A DNA stretch of 64,000 nucleotides from Bifidobacterium italicum (GCF_002286915.1 NZ_MVOG01000004.1:1-64000), one strand, 5' to 3'. Shown: positions 35,991 to 46,191, counted from the first letter of the stretch. Notes: a model not told the origin generated them from the sequence alone. Made by a program: numbers and translations.

Positions 35991-38270
35991 ATGACTGAGC
36001 TGAGAAAGCGACGGCTGTCGCGGTTCGGCGCGAAGGGCCTGGGTTGTCTTGGTGCCCTCGCTCTGGTCTGCGGCGGAGTCGCCGCCCCGGCGATGGCCGT
36101 TGACGCGGCGGGATCGTCGGATGCCACGATCGTGCTGGGCTTGGAGAACGCCCCTGCGAACGCGGACGGCTGGTCGCTTGGCGAACAGATGCATTATGTC
36201 GTCCGTCTGACCAACACGGGCGACCGCGTGTACGGCTTCGCGCCGACCGCATCGAATCTGAGCGGTTACGAGGGCTGCAAGTGGCGTCAGGCACCGGCGA
36301 ACCAGCTGTTCGAATGCCCGGGCCTGATCACGCACACGGTGACGCAGGAGGACATGGAGCGCGGCAGCTTCGAACCGTCGATCACCTACACGCGTTATTC
36401 GCAGAACGATTACAAGGGTGTGGCCACGGAACTGCCCGCGGTCACGATGGCCGCCCAGAAGGTGCGCACGATCACGTACCCGGCGGCGAAGGGCTTCAAA
36501 CCGGCCGATGCCGATCCATCGCTCGAGGCGAATTTGGGCGATATGTCGAAGATCGCATTGAGCGTGTCCAAGCAGTACAACATCCGTATCCCGGCCCTTG
36601 CGGTCGCATCGAACGGCGACCTGCTCGCCTCCTATGACAAGCGTCCGATCAATGGCGGCGCGAACGGCGGCGACGCGCCGAACGCCAATTCGATCATGCA
36701 GCGCCGCTCGACAGATGGCGGCAAGACATGGGGCGATGAGATCGTCGTCGCGCAGGGGGCGACCTCGCCGCAGCGCAAGGGATACTCCGATCCGTCCTAT
36801 GTTGTCGACTACAAGACGGGCGCGATCTTCAACTTCCATGTGTACAGCCAGACCGCCGGCTTCGTGGCGAACGATCCCGCATACACCTATACGGCCGATG
36901 GCGCGATCGACGAGGCGAACGAACATACGGTAAACGTCGCCGTATCCACCTCGACCGACAACGGCCATACCTGGAAGGGCAACGTCATCACGGACCAGCT
37001 GCTGCGTGACGCGGCGAAACGCTACGATCTGCGCGCATGCTTCATGACCTCCGGCGCAGGCACGCAGAAGATGCAGGAGCCGAACAAGGGCCGTCTGCTC
37101 AACCAGTTGACATGCGGCGTGAACGGCGATCTGACGAAGGTCATCGCCGGCACCGTCTACTCCGACGACGACGGCGCCAGCTGGCATCTTGGCGAACTGA
37201 CGACGACGACCACCGCCAACGGCGAATGGCGGTTCGATGAGAACAAAGTCGTCGAACTGTCCGACGGCCGCCTGCTGCTGAACTCGCGCACATGGGAGAA
37301 GAGCGCCGGCGGCTACCGCATCCAGGCCATCTCCGAGGACGGCGGCGAGCATTGGACCGATTACCGTTCGACTGCCCCGTATCTGCGTGACCCGGGCAAC
37401 AACGCCCAGATCATCCGCGCCTATCCGAATGCGCGTCCCGGCACGTTGCGTTCGAAGGTGCTGTTGTTCTCGAACACGAACGATCAGGGCGACCGCATCC
37501 ATGGCACGGTCAGCATGTCCGTTGACGACGGCGCGACCTGGCCGTACAGCAAGGAGTTCCGCGCCGAAGGCACCGGCTACACGACGATGGCCGTGCAACC
37601 CGACGGTCGCATCGGCCTGCTCATGGAGCCCGACGGCGGCGGATGGATGAACATCGGCTATACGTCGTTCACGATGCGCTGGCTGCAGGACGATCTTGTC
37701 ACCGAGCTCAAAATGGCTCCGCAAAAGCGCGCTGAGGCCACCGTTGGCGAACATGTCAGCATTCCACTGGGGGTCGAGCATAACGACCCCGCGCTGGCCG
37801 ACACCGCGAAGTTCGAGGGCCTGCCAGCCGGATTGAGCTATGACGAAGCCACGCAATCGATCGTCGGCGTTCCGACTGGCGCGGTAGACGCCGCAACCGA
37901 GCACAACGTCACCGTGACGCTCACCGAAGCCGATGACGGCACCGGAATGCCGCGTGAGGCCACGGCGTCCTTCGTGCTGGTCCTCAAACCCGCACCGAAG
38001 CAGCTGGATCAGCCTTCGACGGGCGATGAGGGCAAGCCGGGTGAGACCAAGCCCAGCGAGACCAAGCCCGGCGATGCCGGCAAGCCCGTCGCCGGTGCGC
38101 GGGGTTCCGCCCAAGGCACCGTGCATTCACCGAAGGGAGGCTATGTGGGCCTCGCTGCCACGGGCGCCGTATCGGCATGGATGACTGTCGCCTCGCTGAT
38201 GCTCGCCGCATCGGGTGCCGCCGCACTCGCCTTCGTCAGCGTCGCATCGCGGCGTCGTGCACAACGGTAA
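35991..38270 (+). CDS. Surface-anchored exo-sialidase (GH33)
   Basis: 759 residues with a signal peptide ending near AMAV. An N-terminal Ig-like domain (about 40-165) precedes the six-bladed sialidase. The catalytic RIP arginine is Arg199 (YNIRIPALAV). Five Asp-boxes are visible: STDGGKTW, STDNGHTW, SDDDGASW, SEDGGEHW and SVDDGATW. A second Ig-like domain and a Lys/Pro/Glu-rich spacer lead to LAATG at 721, a helix and SRRRAQR. It would release terminal sialic acid from mucin or milk glycans, opening them to the glycosidases encoded downstream. Confidence 0.93.
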   Translation: MTELRKRRLSRFGAKGLGCLGALALVCGGVAAPAMAVDAAGSSDATIVLGLENAPANADGWSLGEQMHYVVRLTNTGDRVYGFAPTASNLSGYEGCKWRQAPANQLFECPGLITHTVTQEDMERGSFEPSITYTRYSQNDYKGVATELPAVTMAAQKVRTITYPAAKGFKPADADPSLEANLGDMSKIALSVSKQYNIRIPALAVASNGDLLASYDKRPINGGANGGDAPNANSIMQRRSTDGGKTWGDEIVVAQGATSPQRKGYSDPSYVVDYKTGAIFNFHVYSQTAGFVANDPAYTYTADGAIDEANEHTVNVAVSTSTDNGHTWKGNVITDQLLRDAAKRYDLRACFMTSGAGTQKMQEPNKGRLLNQLTCGVNGDLTKVIAGTVYSDDDGASWHLGELTTTTTANGEWRFDENKVVELSDGRLLLNSRTWEKSAGGYRIQAISEDGGEHWTDYRSTAPYLRDPGNNAQIIRAYPNARPGTLRSKVLLFSNTNDQGDRIHGTVSMSVDDGATWPYSKEFRAEGTGYTTMAVQPDGRIGLLMEPDGGGWMNIGYTSFTMRWLQDDLVTELKMAPQKRAEATVGEHVSIPLGVEHNDPALADTAKFEGLPAGLSYDEATQSIVGVPTGAVDAATEHNVTVTLTEADDGTGMPREATASFVLVLKPAPKQLDQPSTGDEGKPGETKPSETKPGDAGKPVAGARGSAQGTVHSPKGGYVGLAATGAVSAWMTVASLMLAASGAAALAFVSVASRRRAQR

Positions 38271-38283
38271 TACCCATCGCATC

Positions 38284-38328
38284 TGGTTTGTGGGTGCCTG
38301 CTTCATGACGCAGGCACCCATCAAACCA
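38284..38328 (+). terminator. Terminator after the sialidase gene
   Basis: An 18/19-base inverted repeat (38284-38301 and 38310-38328) with a single bulged T and an 8-base loop, followed after a few bases by TTTTCC. Confidence 0.8.
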
Positions 38329-38381
38329 CTCATATTTTCCATTGGAAGAACCATCATCAGAGCATATACAAGAGGAGACTC

Positions 38382-41300
38382 ATGAAACACAGTAAATGGC
38401 TCAGCGCCGTGACTGGCGCCGCGGTGGCCCTCGCCATGCTGCCGATCGGGGCGTCGACGGCCGTGGCTGACGACATTTCCGATGCGAGCGCGCAGCTGCT
38501 GCGTCAGTCTGCGCTCGACGCGCGCCTCGGCGACGACGGCAAGACGCCGATCGCCATCGCCGACGGAGACCAGGTCTACGGCGCACGCGCTTCGCAGGTT
38601 CCGTATTCGGCCGATCTCCAGCAGATTGCCGGCAAGTCGTATTTCGTCGACTGCTCGGCGGCCGCGAACGGCGACGGCAGCCAGAAATCGCCGTTCAACT
38701 CGCTCGACGCGGCGAACGCCGTCAAGCTCAACGCCGGCGACGCGATGCTGTTCAAGGGCGGCGCCGCATGCGTCGGCACATTCACGCCACAGGGTTCGGG
38801 CACCGAAGCCGCACCTATCACGATCGACGCCTACGACGCAAGCGTGGACAAGCGTGCGCGCATCAACGCCAACGGAGCCGTCGACGCCGTGCATCTGTAC
38901 AACGTGCAGCATTACATCGTGCGCAACCTCGAACTGACGAACACCTCCGGTGACGCCAAGGACTACGCCTCGCTGCGCCACGGCCTGCGCATCGAGCTCA
39001 AGGACTACGGCAACGCCTCCGGCTACGAGGTCTCGAACCTCTACGTGCATGACGTGCTTGGCGACAACCAGAAGGCGTCCACCGGCATCCGCCTCGAAGT
39101 CAACGGCGAGGTGACACCGACGAAGTTCGACGACGTCAACGTCCACGACAACATCGTTCGTCACGTCAACCGCACCGGTCTGGCGGTGACGACGAGCTGG
39201 TTCCACCGCGAGGAGGAATCGTCGTGGCCGGGCGACTTCTATCCGATGGGCGCCGTGTGGGTCCATGACAACTTCCTGACCGACATCGGCGGCGACGGCA
39301 TCGTCGTGTGGAATGCCCCGGACGCGGTCATCGAATACAACACGCTCGAGAACGCGGCCAACGAGCACGGCGGCAAGACGGACAACTCGCACAACGCCGG
39401 AATCTGGTCGTGGGTCTCCGACCGCACCGTGTTCCGCAACAATCACGTCTTCGCGATGCACCGTTCGTCGCATAACAACGACGGCGCCGCCTTCGACGCC
39501 GACTCGGGCGGTTCGGGACTGATCTTCGAGCACAACCTCTCCCATGACAACATGGGTGGCTTCTTCATGTACTGCGGATGCTGGGGACTGAGCACACGTA
39601 CGCTCGTGCGCTACAACATCTCCATCAACGACGGCCGCTACGTCGACATGGAGCCCAAGTGCGAGGCCTCCGGCGAGAGGGCACGCACGATCTTCACGGC
39701 AGGCACGACCGACTCCCACTTCTACAACAACACGATCCTGCTGCCGCCGACCGAGATCGACGTGGCCGGCTTCGGCCACTACATGGCGAACAACTCGGTC
39801 ATGGCGAACAACCTGTACATCGCGCAGCAGGGCACCGTCGTCACCGATACGACGACGAACGAGCACAAGGGATCGTGGGCGAACACGCTCAACTGGCGCA
39901 ACAACGTCTTCGCGGGTCCGGCCGGTGGCGCATGGCCGAGCGGTGTGCATACAGCTGATAATCAGGTCATCCCCGGCTTGACACTCGCTGCCGGCAACGG
40001 CATCGCGAAGCTGCATATCCAGCATGATGCGCTGACGGCCGCGGGCTATCCGATCGCGGATGCGAACGGGGAGCAAGCGGTCACCGACTTCCTCGGCAAC
40101 CCGACCCCGACCGTGACGAACCCGGATATCGGCGCCTTCCAGTATTCGGCGTTCCCGGCGCAGGTCACCGTTGCCGATGGCGGATTCGAGGCGACCGATG
40201 CGAAGGCATGGAAGCTCGAGGATGCGCAGATCAACGCAGAGGGCCGTCGTTCCGGCGCCTCGGGACTGTATCTTGACAGGGGCGGCCACGCGACGCAGAC
40301 GGTGAAGGCGGCGATCAACCGTACCTACCGTCTGACAGCCGCCGTGCATGCCGACGGAAACGGCGAACTGCCGAGCATCAGCGTCACACTGCCGTCGAAG
40401 GCGGTGACCCATGCCGAGCCGATGACGGACAAGGACGGCAAGCCGATCGTCTCCGCCGACGGATGGACGCCGGTGAGCGTCGTCTTCCGCACCGCATATG
40501 ACGCGTCGACCTTCGACATCGCCATCGACGCGACGGACGGAGGATGGGTCGACGACGTCGTCGCCGAAGGCGTCTACGACCACATCGTCGATGGTTCCTT
40601 CGAGGCGCCTGCGAACACCGTCTGGCAGCCGCCGGTCGATATCATCGGCACACCGGGCAACGCAGGCGAGAGCGGACCGCTCGACCGCTCGACTGACGCC
40701 GTGACCGGTGCGCTGGCGACGCCGGTGCCGGTCACCGGCAAGCGTCAGACAGCGGCCGGCACGGAGACCTTCACCGCAGATGCGTTCAACCGTTTCGTCT
40801 ACGTCGTCCCCGGACAGAACTACGAACTCGGTGTCTGGGCGAAGGCCGACGAAGGCAAGGAGGTCACGCTCGCATGGCGTCTGTATCCCGGCTTCTCGCA
40901 GGGATACCCGCTCACCAACGTCACGCCGCTCGGCGCGGCATCGACAAAGGCCACCGACTACACACGCGTGACGGTGCCCGTCAACTCGATGCAGAACCAG
41001 ATCGAGGTCCGGTGCAGCGGCAACGGTCTGTGCGACGACATGACGCTCGTCGCGGCTTGGGATGGCACGGCGCCCGCGATCGGCGACGCCTCGCCGACCC
41101 AGCCGTCCAAGCCGAAGCCGACCGAGCCGACCACTCCGACCCAGCCGACGGAACCAGCCGGCAAGGACGATGGCTCGAAACCCGTCGTGAAGCCTATGAC
41201 CGGTGACGGGGCCGACGCAATGAACAAGAAGGATGACGCCACGGCCCATGCGGACAAGGAGGAGCAGTCGGCGGCCAATCTCGCGCGTACCGGCGCGACG

Positions 41301-41402
41301 ATCTTCGGCGTATGCCTGTTCGCCGGTGCGCTTGTGCTCATCGGACTTGTGCTCTCCGCCTATGTGCGCAGCAGGAAGGTGATGCCGAAGCACAATCACT
41401 GA
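38382..41402 (+). CDS. Surface-anchored right-handed beta-helix enzyme, possibly GH136-like lacto-N-biosidase
   Basis: 1006 residues, GAGGAG before the ATG, signal peptide ending near AVAD. Residues about 85-560 form a parallel beta-helix with many short repeats (e.g. DVNVHDNIVRHVN, GLIFEHNLSHDN). Asp367 and Asp374 sit 7 apart in NDGAAFDADSG; GH136 lacto-N-biosidases (LnbX group) use an Asp pair with this spacing on the same fold. Two CBM-like beta-sandwiches (each starting DGGFEA / DGSFEAP) follow, then a Pro/Thr linker, LARTG at 967, helix and basic tail. The beta-helix and anchor are sure; the GH136 assignment is a hypothesis, and the LnbY-type chaperone is not seen. Confidence 0.75.
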   Translation: MKHSKWLSAVTGAAVALAMLPIGASTAVADDISDASAQLLRQSALDARLGDDGKTPIAIADGDQVYGARASQVPYSADLQQIAGKSYFVDCSAAANGDGSQKSPFNSLDAANAVKLNAGDAMLFKGGAACVGTFTPQGSGTEAAPITIDAYDASVDKRARINANGAVDAVHLYNVQHYIVRNLELTNTSGDAKDYASLRHGLRIELKDYGNASGYEVSNLYVHDVLGDNQKASTGIRLEVNGEVTPTKFDDVNVHDNIVRHVNRTGLAVTTSWFHREEESSWPGDFYPMGAVWVHDNFLTDIGGDGIVVWNAPDAVIEYNTLENAANEHGGKTDNSHNAGIWSWVSDRTVFRNNHVFAMHRSSHNNDGAAFDADSGGSGLIFEHNLSHDNMGGFFMYCGCWGLSTRTLVRYNISINDGRYVDMEPKCEASGERARTIFTAGTTDSHFYNNTILLPPTEIDVAGFGHYMANNSVMANNLYIAQQGTVVTDTTTNEHKGSWANTLNWRNNVFAGPAGGAWPSGVHTADNQVIPGLTLAAGNGIAKLHIQHDALTAAGYPIADANGEQAVTDFLGNPTPTVTNPDIGAFQYSAFPAQVTVADGGFEATDAKAWKLEDAQINAEGRRSGASGLYLDRGGHATQTVKAAINRTYRLTAAVHADGNGELPSISVTLPSKAVTHAEPMTDKDGKPIVSADGWTPVSVVFRTAYDASTFDIAIDATDGGWVDDVVAEGVYDHIVDGSFEAPANTVWQPPVDIIGTPGNAGESGPLDRSTDAVTGALATPVPVTGKRQTAAGTETFTADAFNRFVYVVPGQNYELGVWAKADEGKEVTLAWRLYPGFSQGYPLTNVTPLGAASTKATDYTRVTVPVNSMQNQIEVRCSGNGLCDDMTLVAAWDGTAPAIGDASPTQPSKPKPTEPTTPTQPTEPAGKDDGSKPVVKPMTGDGADAMNKKDDATAHADKEEQSAANLARTGATIFGVCLFAGALVLIGLVLSAYVRSRKVMPKHNH

Positions 41403-41441
41403 CATGCCGCCGATGAGGCGTTAGGACGGACAACCAACCCA

Positions 41442-41497
41442 ATGCAGGCCGTTCGCAGGTCATGCGTCCATGACGCGGATTTGCGGGCGGCCTGCAT
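41442..41497 (+). terminator. Hairpin after the beta-helix gene
   Basis: ATGCAGGCCG (41442-41451) pairs with CGGCCTGCAT (41488-41497); the 36-base loop contains a second small stem. Position suggests a terminator. Confidence 0.55.
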
Positions 41498-41693
41498 CGG
41501 TCACACTGGAACACCAATCAAGGCCATGAATCTCCCGAACTCGCATAGCGGCGACCGGTGTCGGCGGTCATCTCCTTAAATAAGCAAATGGGTCACGTCT
41601 TCGCAGCGCATTCGGACCATGGAATGGGTGCCATCATCTCCGAACCGGATGCGCGGACGTGATCTTCGCAACCGCCGAGAGGAGATCAGGATT

Positions 41694-41930
41694 GTGCGTA
41701 TGAAATCTCGACGTTATATGTCACATATGACAGGTGCGAGGCTGCTCAAAGACGTCGATGACGTCGCCGCCCGCATGATTGAGGATGCTGAACGCTTGCA
41801 TGCGGCCGCATCTGCGGTTTCCTCAACGGCACCCGATGCGTCGACACGCAGGCGGTCGCGGCTTCTCTTAGATATGCAATATATCGGACGCAAACCGATC
41901 GTCGATCCTTTTGCGCGCGACGAAGCGTGA
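41694..41930 (+). CDS. Short basic protein, unknown function
   Basis: A 78-residue frame from GTG with GAGAGGAG 9 bases upstream (an ATG two codons on is an alternative). It is mostly helical, Ala/Arg/Asp-rich (LLKDVDDVAARMIEDAERLHAA) with a basic centre and no signal or membrane helix. Codon use fits coding sequence, but no family is recognised. It sits alone between the beta-helix and GH20 genes and could be a degraded gene remnant. Confidence 0.45.
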   Translation: MRMKSRRYMSHMTGARLLKDVDDVAARMIEDAERLHAAASAVSSTAPDASTRRRSRLLLDMQYIGRKPIVDPFARDEA

Positions 41931-42040
41931 ACGGAAGCCAAGAGACATGCTTTGACGAAAAGCGACCAACCAACTTATTCAGACCGCCCGCCATGCTCCG
42001 ACCATGACGGTTCACGACGGGCGACAGACGAAAGGCTGTA

Positions 42041-45000
42041 ATGAAACAACTCCGATTCAAGGCGCGAGGATTATGTGCGCTGATAGCCGCCGCCACGATG
42101 TCCTTCGCAGGTCTTGCGGTTGCTCCGGCAATGGCCGAGGACGGTGCCGCCGGCTGGAACGCAACCGCATCGGCCGTTGAACGTCCCCAGACGGTGCCGA
42201 GCCTCGACGGCTGGACACAGGGCGAAGGTACTTGGACGCTCGGCGAAGGCGCGCACATCGTCGCCCCGGAGGCGCTCTCCCGCCGTGCGCAGGCGCTTGC
42301 CCAGGAACTGTCCGCCTTCACCGATGTCGGTATCGCCGCTGCCAGCGGCGCCGCGACCGACAAGGACGTCGAACTCATCGCCGACGCCGCGCAGCGGTCG
42401 AATCTCGGCGAGGAAGGCTTCACGCTGCGCATCGGCAAGGACGGCTTCAAAGTCATCGGCGCGAGCGAGATCGGCGTCTTCTACGGCACACGTGCCGTTT
42501 CGCAGATGCTGCGGCAGGGCACGTTGACAATCCCGGCCGGTGAAGTGACGTCGAAGCCGAAGTACGCGGAGCGCGGTGCGACGCTGTGCGCCTGCCAGAT
42601 CAACATGTCAACCGACTGGATCGACCGTTTCCTCGAGGACATGGCCGACCTGCGCCTCAACTCGGTGCTCATGGAGATGAAGCTCAAGCCCGAGGAAGCG
42701 AACACGAGCAAGGCCGCGACATGGTCATACTACACGCGCGACGACGTCAAGGCCTTCGTTCAGAAGGCGCGTTCCTACGGCATCGACGTCATCCCGGAGA
42801 TCAATTCCCCGGGGCATATGAACATATGGCTTGAGAACTACCCGGAGTACCAGCTCGCCGACCGCAACGGCACCAAGAGCGCCGACCGTCTCGACATCAC
42901 GAACCCGGACGCGGTGCGTTTCTATGAGACGCTCATCGACGAATACGACGGCGTCTTCGACACGGACTACTGGCATATGGGCGCAGACGAGTACATGATC
43001 GCGTCGAGCTACGCGAACTACCCGAAGCTGCAGCAGTACGCGGTCGACACCTATGGTGCGGGCGCGACGCCGAACGACGCGTTCACCGGTTTCATCAACC
43101 ACATCAACGACTATGTGAAGGCGAAGGGCAAGCATCTGCGCATCTGGAACGATGGCATCGTCACGACGAAGAACGTCACGCTCGACAAGGACATCATCGT
43201 CGAATACTGGTATTCGGCGGCCGGCGCGCGCAGCCCTCAGGACCTGCTTGACAGCGGCAGCGACGTCGTCAACGCGAGCCAGCGGCTGTACTGGTCGCGC
43301 TCGGCGACCGGCTACTCGGTGAATTCGGCGGCGCTGTACAACAATGCGAACTGGAACGCCGGCAGTTTCGACGGCGGTCGTCAGGTCGACCCGAACAATC
43401 CGCATCTGCTCGGCGCAAAGGTCTCGATCTGGCCGGACACCTCGGATTGGATGACCGAGAACGAGGTCGAACAGCAGATCTCGGACAGCCTGCGCTTCAT
43501 CTCGCAGATGACATGGTCGGCGTCGCGCCCTTGGACGGACTGGAACGGCATGAAGTCGACGATTGATGCGATCGGCAAACCGCTTGCCAACCGCCAGTAT
43601 GTGTATCAGCCGCTGGGCGCCGGCACCTACGACATCCCGAAGCTCTCATCGGTCGCGGCGGGCCCGTGGACGTTGACGGCCACCTCCGACGGCTACTACC
43701 AGATGCGTGACGACGCGAGCGGACAATGCCTCGTCATGGACTCCGGCATCGGCGACGGCCTCACCCACAAGCACCTCAACGTCGTCACGCAGGTCGGTGC
43801 ACGCCCCAAACTCGCCGCTTGCCAGGACGTGAGCGTGAACTGGAGCGCCGAGCGCAATGCCCGCCATGGCGGCCGCAACGTGCAGAAGTGGCAGATCCGC
43901 GCTGATGGCAAGGGCCGCTTCTCCCTTGCGCCGGCGTTGACGCAGCAGCGACTCGCCGTCGCCACCGGCAAGGAATCGCACATCGATCTCGACCAGATGC
44001 GTGTACTCGGCGGCGACATCGCGCCGAAGGCCGGCGTCATCGCGCAGTTCCCGTCCGATCTGGTTTCCGACAACGCGCTCTTCAACATCGTCGGTCGCTT
44101 CGGCGTGCAGGCGACGGCCTCGTCGCATGAAGTGCGGCCGTCCGCGCCGGTCGACGTGACCGTCGAGGTCACGGCCTCCGGCAACGCCGCCTCCGGGGAC
44201 GTGACGGTGACGCCGAACCTACCCGAAGGCTGGAAGGTGATGCCCGACCACGTCGATCTCAAGTCGATTCCCGCCGGCAAGACCGCGCGTGCCATCTTCC
44301 GCGTCGTCAACACGAAGGACGGCATGTTGGAGCTCTTGTTTACCGCGAAGTCGAAGACCGGCGCGGCAGGCACCGCGAAGGTGACGCTTGACGGCTCGAC
44401 GGCGCGGCCGCTGCCGGCACCCGACGACGCCTCCGAATACGCGGCGGACTCGGTGCAGGACGATGCCGTCGAGCGTGCGCCGATCGGCAACGCATTCGAC
44501 GGGGACCTTGCGACGTTCTGGCATACGAAGTGGAATCCGGCCAACGATCCAGTCCCTCATTGGATCGCCTTCAAGACCGGTGAGGACGGCAAACGTCTCG
44601 CGTCCATTGACATGACGGCTCGGCAGAACAAGATGCAGGGTATCGCGAAGGATTACGAGGTCTACGTCGTACCGGCCGGTACCGCGGCCACCGTGGGAGC
44701 GATGACGGACGCCCAGTGGGGCGCGCCGGTAGCAAAGGGCGCCTTCGAGCGCAGCGAGAGCCGTCAGACCGTCGCGTTGCCTGATTCGATCCCCGAGGGC
44801 AAGGTGTATGTCAAGCTCAAGGTGCTCAGCAACCATCCGGATTCAGTGGGCCTTGACGCGTACACGTCGATCGCCGAGCTGCGCGCGAACGTGGCCGATG
44901 CGGCGCAGGACCTGACCGCGCCGGACCAGCCGACCGACAATCCCGTCGAACCGGATACTCCGCAGCCGGGAGCTGTGGACAAGGCCGCGTTGCAGGCTGA

Positions 45001-45430
45001 GATCGGAAAGGTATCTGGGCTGGACGCGACACAGTACACGGCGCAGTCTTGGACTGATTTGGCCGCAGCCCTGTCCCATGCGCGAAGCGTCTTCGATGAC
45101 GCGAAGGCCGACCAGAAGACAGTGGACGACGCTCTCGCGAAGCTTGTCGACGCACATGCGAAGCTTGTCAGGAAGGATGTCTCCGGCAAGCCGACCATGA
45201 AGCCCGGCGATAAGCCGGCCGACGGAGACCAAGACGGCAAGGCCGGTGCGAAGCAGCCGAGTAAGACTGGAGAGAGCACCAAACCTGCCGTGAAGGAAGC
45301 GAAGTCCACGGCTGAGCTCGGCAATACCGGTTCGTCGGTGTCCATAATCGGCCTGATTGCGGTGATCTGCGCAATCCTGGCGACGCTTGTCGTTCTGGTG
45401 GTGCGCCACATGCGCAACATGGAGGAGTAG
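42041..45430 (+). CDS. lnbB: Surface-anchored lacto-N-biosidase (GH20, LnbB-type)
   Basis: 1129 residues. Signal peptide to about AMAE, GH20b lead domain, then the GH20 barrel with the catalytic pair Asp316-Glu317 in HMGADEYM. B. bifidum LnbB (1112 residues) has its pair at almost the same position, supporting lacto-N-biosidase over plain hexosaminidase. The barrel start reads KYAERGATLCACQINMSTDWI, with INSPGHMNIWL beyond. Later come a lectin-like region, a NEW3-like domain, a CBM32-like domain (about 800-960), a FIVAR module (about 985-1050) and LGNTG at 1093 with helix and short tail. It would release lacto-N-biose from type 1 chains of milk oligosaccharides and mucin. Confidence 0.92.
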   Translation: MKQLRFKARGLCALIAAATMSFAGLAVAPAMAEDGAAGWNATASAVERPQTVPSLDGWTQGEGTWTLGEGAHIVAPEALSRRAQALAQELSAFTDVGIAAASGAATDKDVELIADAAQRSNLGEEGFTLRIGKDGFKVIGASEIGVFYGTRAVSQMLRQGTLTIPAGEVTSKPKYAERGATLCACQINMSTDWIDRFLEDMADLRLNSVLMEMKLKPEEANTSKAATWSYYTRDDVKAFVQKARSYGIDVIPEINSPGHMNIWLENYPEYQLADRNGTKSADRLDITNPDAVRFYETLIDEYDGVFDTDYWHMGADEYMIASSYANYPKLQQYAVDTYGAGATPNDAFTGFINHINDYVKAKGKHLRIWNDGIVTTKNVTLDKDIIVEYWYSAAGARSPQDLLDSGSDVVNASQRLYWSRSATGYSVNSAALYNNANWNAGSFDGGRQVDPNNPHLLGAKVSIWPDTSDWMTENEVEQQISDSLRFISQMTWSASRPWTDWNGMKSTIDAIGKPLANRQYVYQPLGAGTYDIPKLSSVAAGPWTLTATSDGYYQMRDDASGQCLVMDSGIGDGLTHKHLNVVTQVGARPKLAACQDVSVNWSAERNARHGGRNVQKWQIRADGKGRFSLAPALTQQRLAVATGKESHIDLDQMRVLGGDIAPKAGVIAQFPSDLVSDNALFNIVGRFGVQATASSHEVRPSAPVDVTVEVTASGNAASGDVTVTPNLPEGWKVMPDHVDLKSIPAGKTARAIFRVVNTKDGMLELLFTAKSKTGAAGTAKVTLDGSTARPLPAPDDASEYAADSVQDDAVERAPIGNAFDGDLATFWHTKWNPANDPVPHWIAFKTGEDGKRLASIDMTARQNKMQGIAKDYEVYVVPAGTAATVGAMTDAQWGAPVAKGAFERSESRQTVALPDSIPEGKVYVKLKVLSNHPDSVGLDAYTSIAELRANVADAAQDLTAPDQPTDNPVEPDTPQPGAVDKAALQAEIGKVSGLDATQYTAQSWTDLAAALSHARSVFDDAKADQKTVDDALAKLVDAHAKLVRKDVSGKPTMKPGDKPADGDQDGKAGAKQPSKTGESTKPAVKEAKSTAELGNTGSSVSIIGLIAVICAILATLVVLVVRHMRNMEE

Positions 45431-45451
45431 GCAGGCCAAGCCGGGGATAAC

Positions 45452-45495
45452 CAGTGGGCGGAATAGGAAGAACATCAAAAGTATTCCGTCCACTG
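45452..45495 (+). terminator. Terminator after the lacto-N-biosidase gene
   Basis: CAGTGGGCGGAATA (45452-45465) and TATTCCGTCCACTG (45482-45495) pair with one wobble; TTTATCTT follows. Confidence 0.75.
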
Positions 45496-45566
45496 TTTAT
45501 CTTCCAATATATGGGCTTTCGTTGTGACAGTATTGGCATGTGCTCAAATAGTATTGGAAGTAAGAC

Positions 45567-45764
45567 ATGAGTAATCGTAATCATGTGAATCATTGGCGGA
45601 AATTGGCAGGCACTGCTCTGGGCACGGTTGTATGCGCGATTATCGCCATAGGTTTGTTGGGTGGATGGCGTTCGTTGATCACGCCAAGAGGTGTTCTGGA
45701 AGTACTTATCCTTCTGTGTTTTGCATTGCTGGGATGGCTGATTGACCGTCACTTCAGCCAATGA
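45567..45764 (+). CDS. Small two-helix membrane protein
   Basis: 65 residues with two membrane helices (about 12-32 and 41-59) and a basic N-terminus. GGAAG lies about 9 bases upstream. It resembles in size and topology the 62-residue protein at 46726-46914, which is coupled to a secreted protein gene; this one stands alone. No family recognised. It begins the low-GC patch of small genes. Confidence 0.55.
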   Translation: MSNRNHVNHWRKLAGTALGTVVCAIIAIGLLGGWRSLITPRGVLEVLILLCFALLGWLIDRHFSQ

Positions 45765-45921
45765 AAAGTGTGATGCCGATGAACCTTTCAACCGGTGCCG
45801 CACCGCAATCATACTGCTCGTACAACCACATCGTCCACAACCGCTGCTCCCTTGTACTTCGCCACTAAAGGACTCCTTCCCACTCAAGAGTCCAGTTTTC
45901 CTGCACCACCTCTAGTGTTGA

Positions 45922-46191
45922 AGCGAACTATACGTATATGACAAACACTCCAATGCGTTTGTTGTAGAAAACAATGTACGACGAATCGGTGGAGGTGGCC
46001 TTGTCTATGCGGATTGGCGAAACGACGGCGAATATGATCATGCGATGGTCGTTGTCGGCTATATCAGTCGTGGCGACAAAACTGGCCCAGTGGTTTGCGG
46101 GAAGAGAGACAATGCGCATGATGTGCCGCTTGCCGACATTACCGCCAGGCATCGGGGCATGAAATGGAAGGGGTTGCAGTGGAAACGGTAA
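45922..46191 (+). pseudogene. C-terminal fragment of an Amidase_6-type secreted protein
   Basis: The frame is open from a TGA at 45919-45921 to the TAA at 46189-46191, with no proper start. It reads VYADWRNDGEYDHAMVVVG, then ISRGDKTGPVVCGKRDNAHD, then PLADITARH. W...DG..DH...V.GY with a later DNAHD is the C-terminal half of the putative amidase domain (Amidase_6), whose His is in the DHAM block. The N-terminal half, with the catalytic Cys, is absent. The fragment overlaps the start of the following gene by a few codons. Confidence 0.65.

Noticed and set aside
45780-45910. A small minus-strand frame (about 18 codons from GTG after GGAAGGAG) as a leader peptide.
   Set aside because: No gene follows it on that strand; likely chance in a degraded region.
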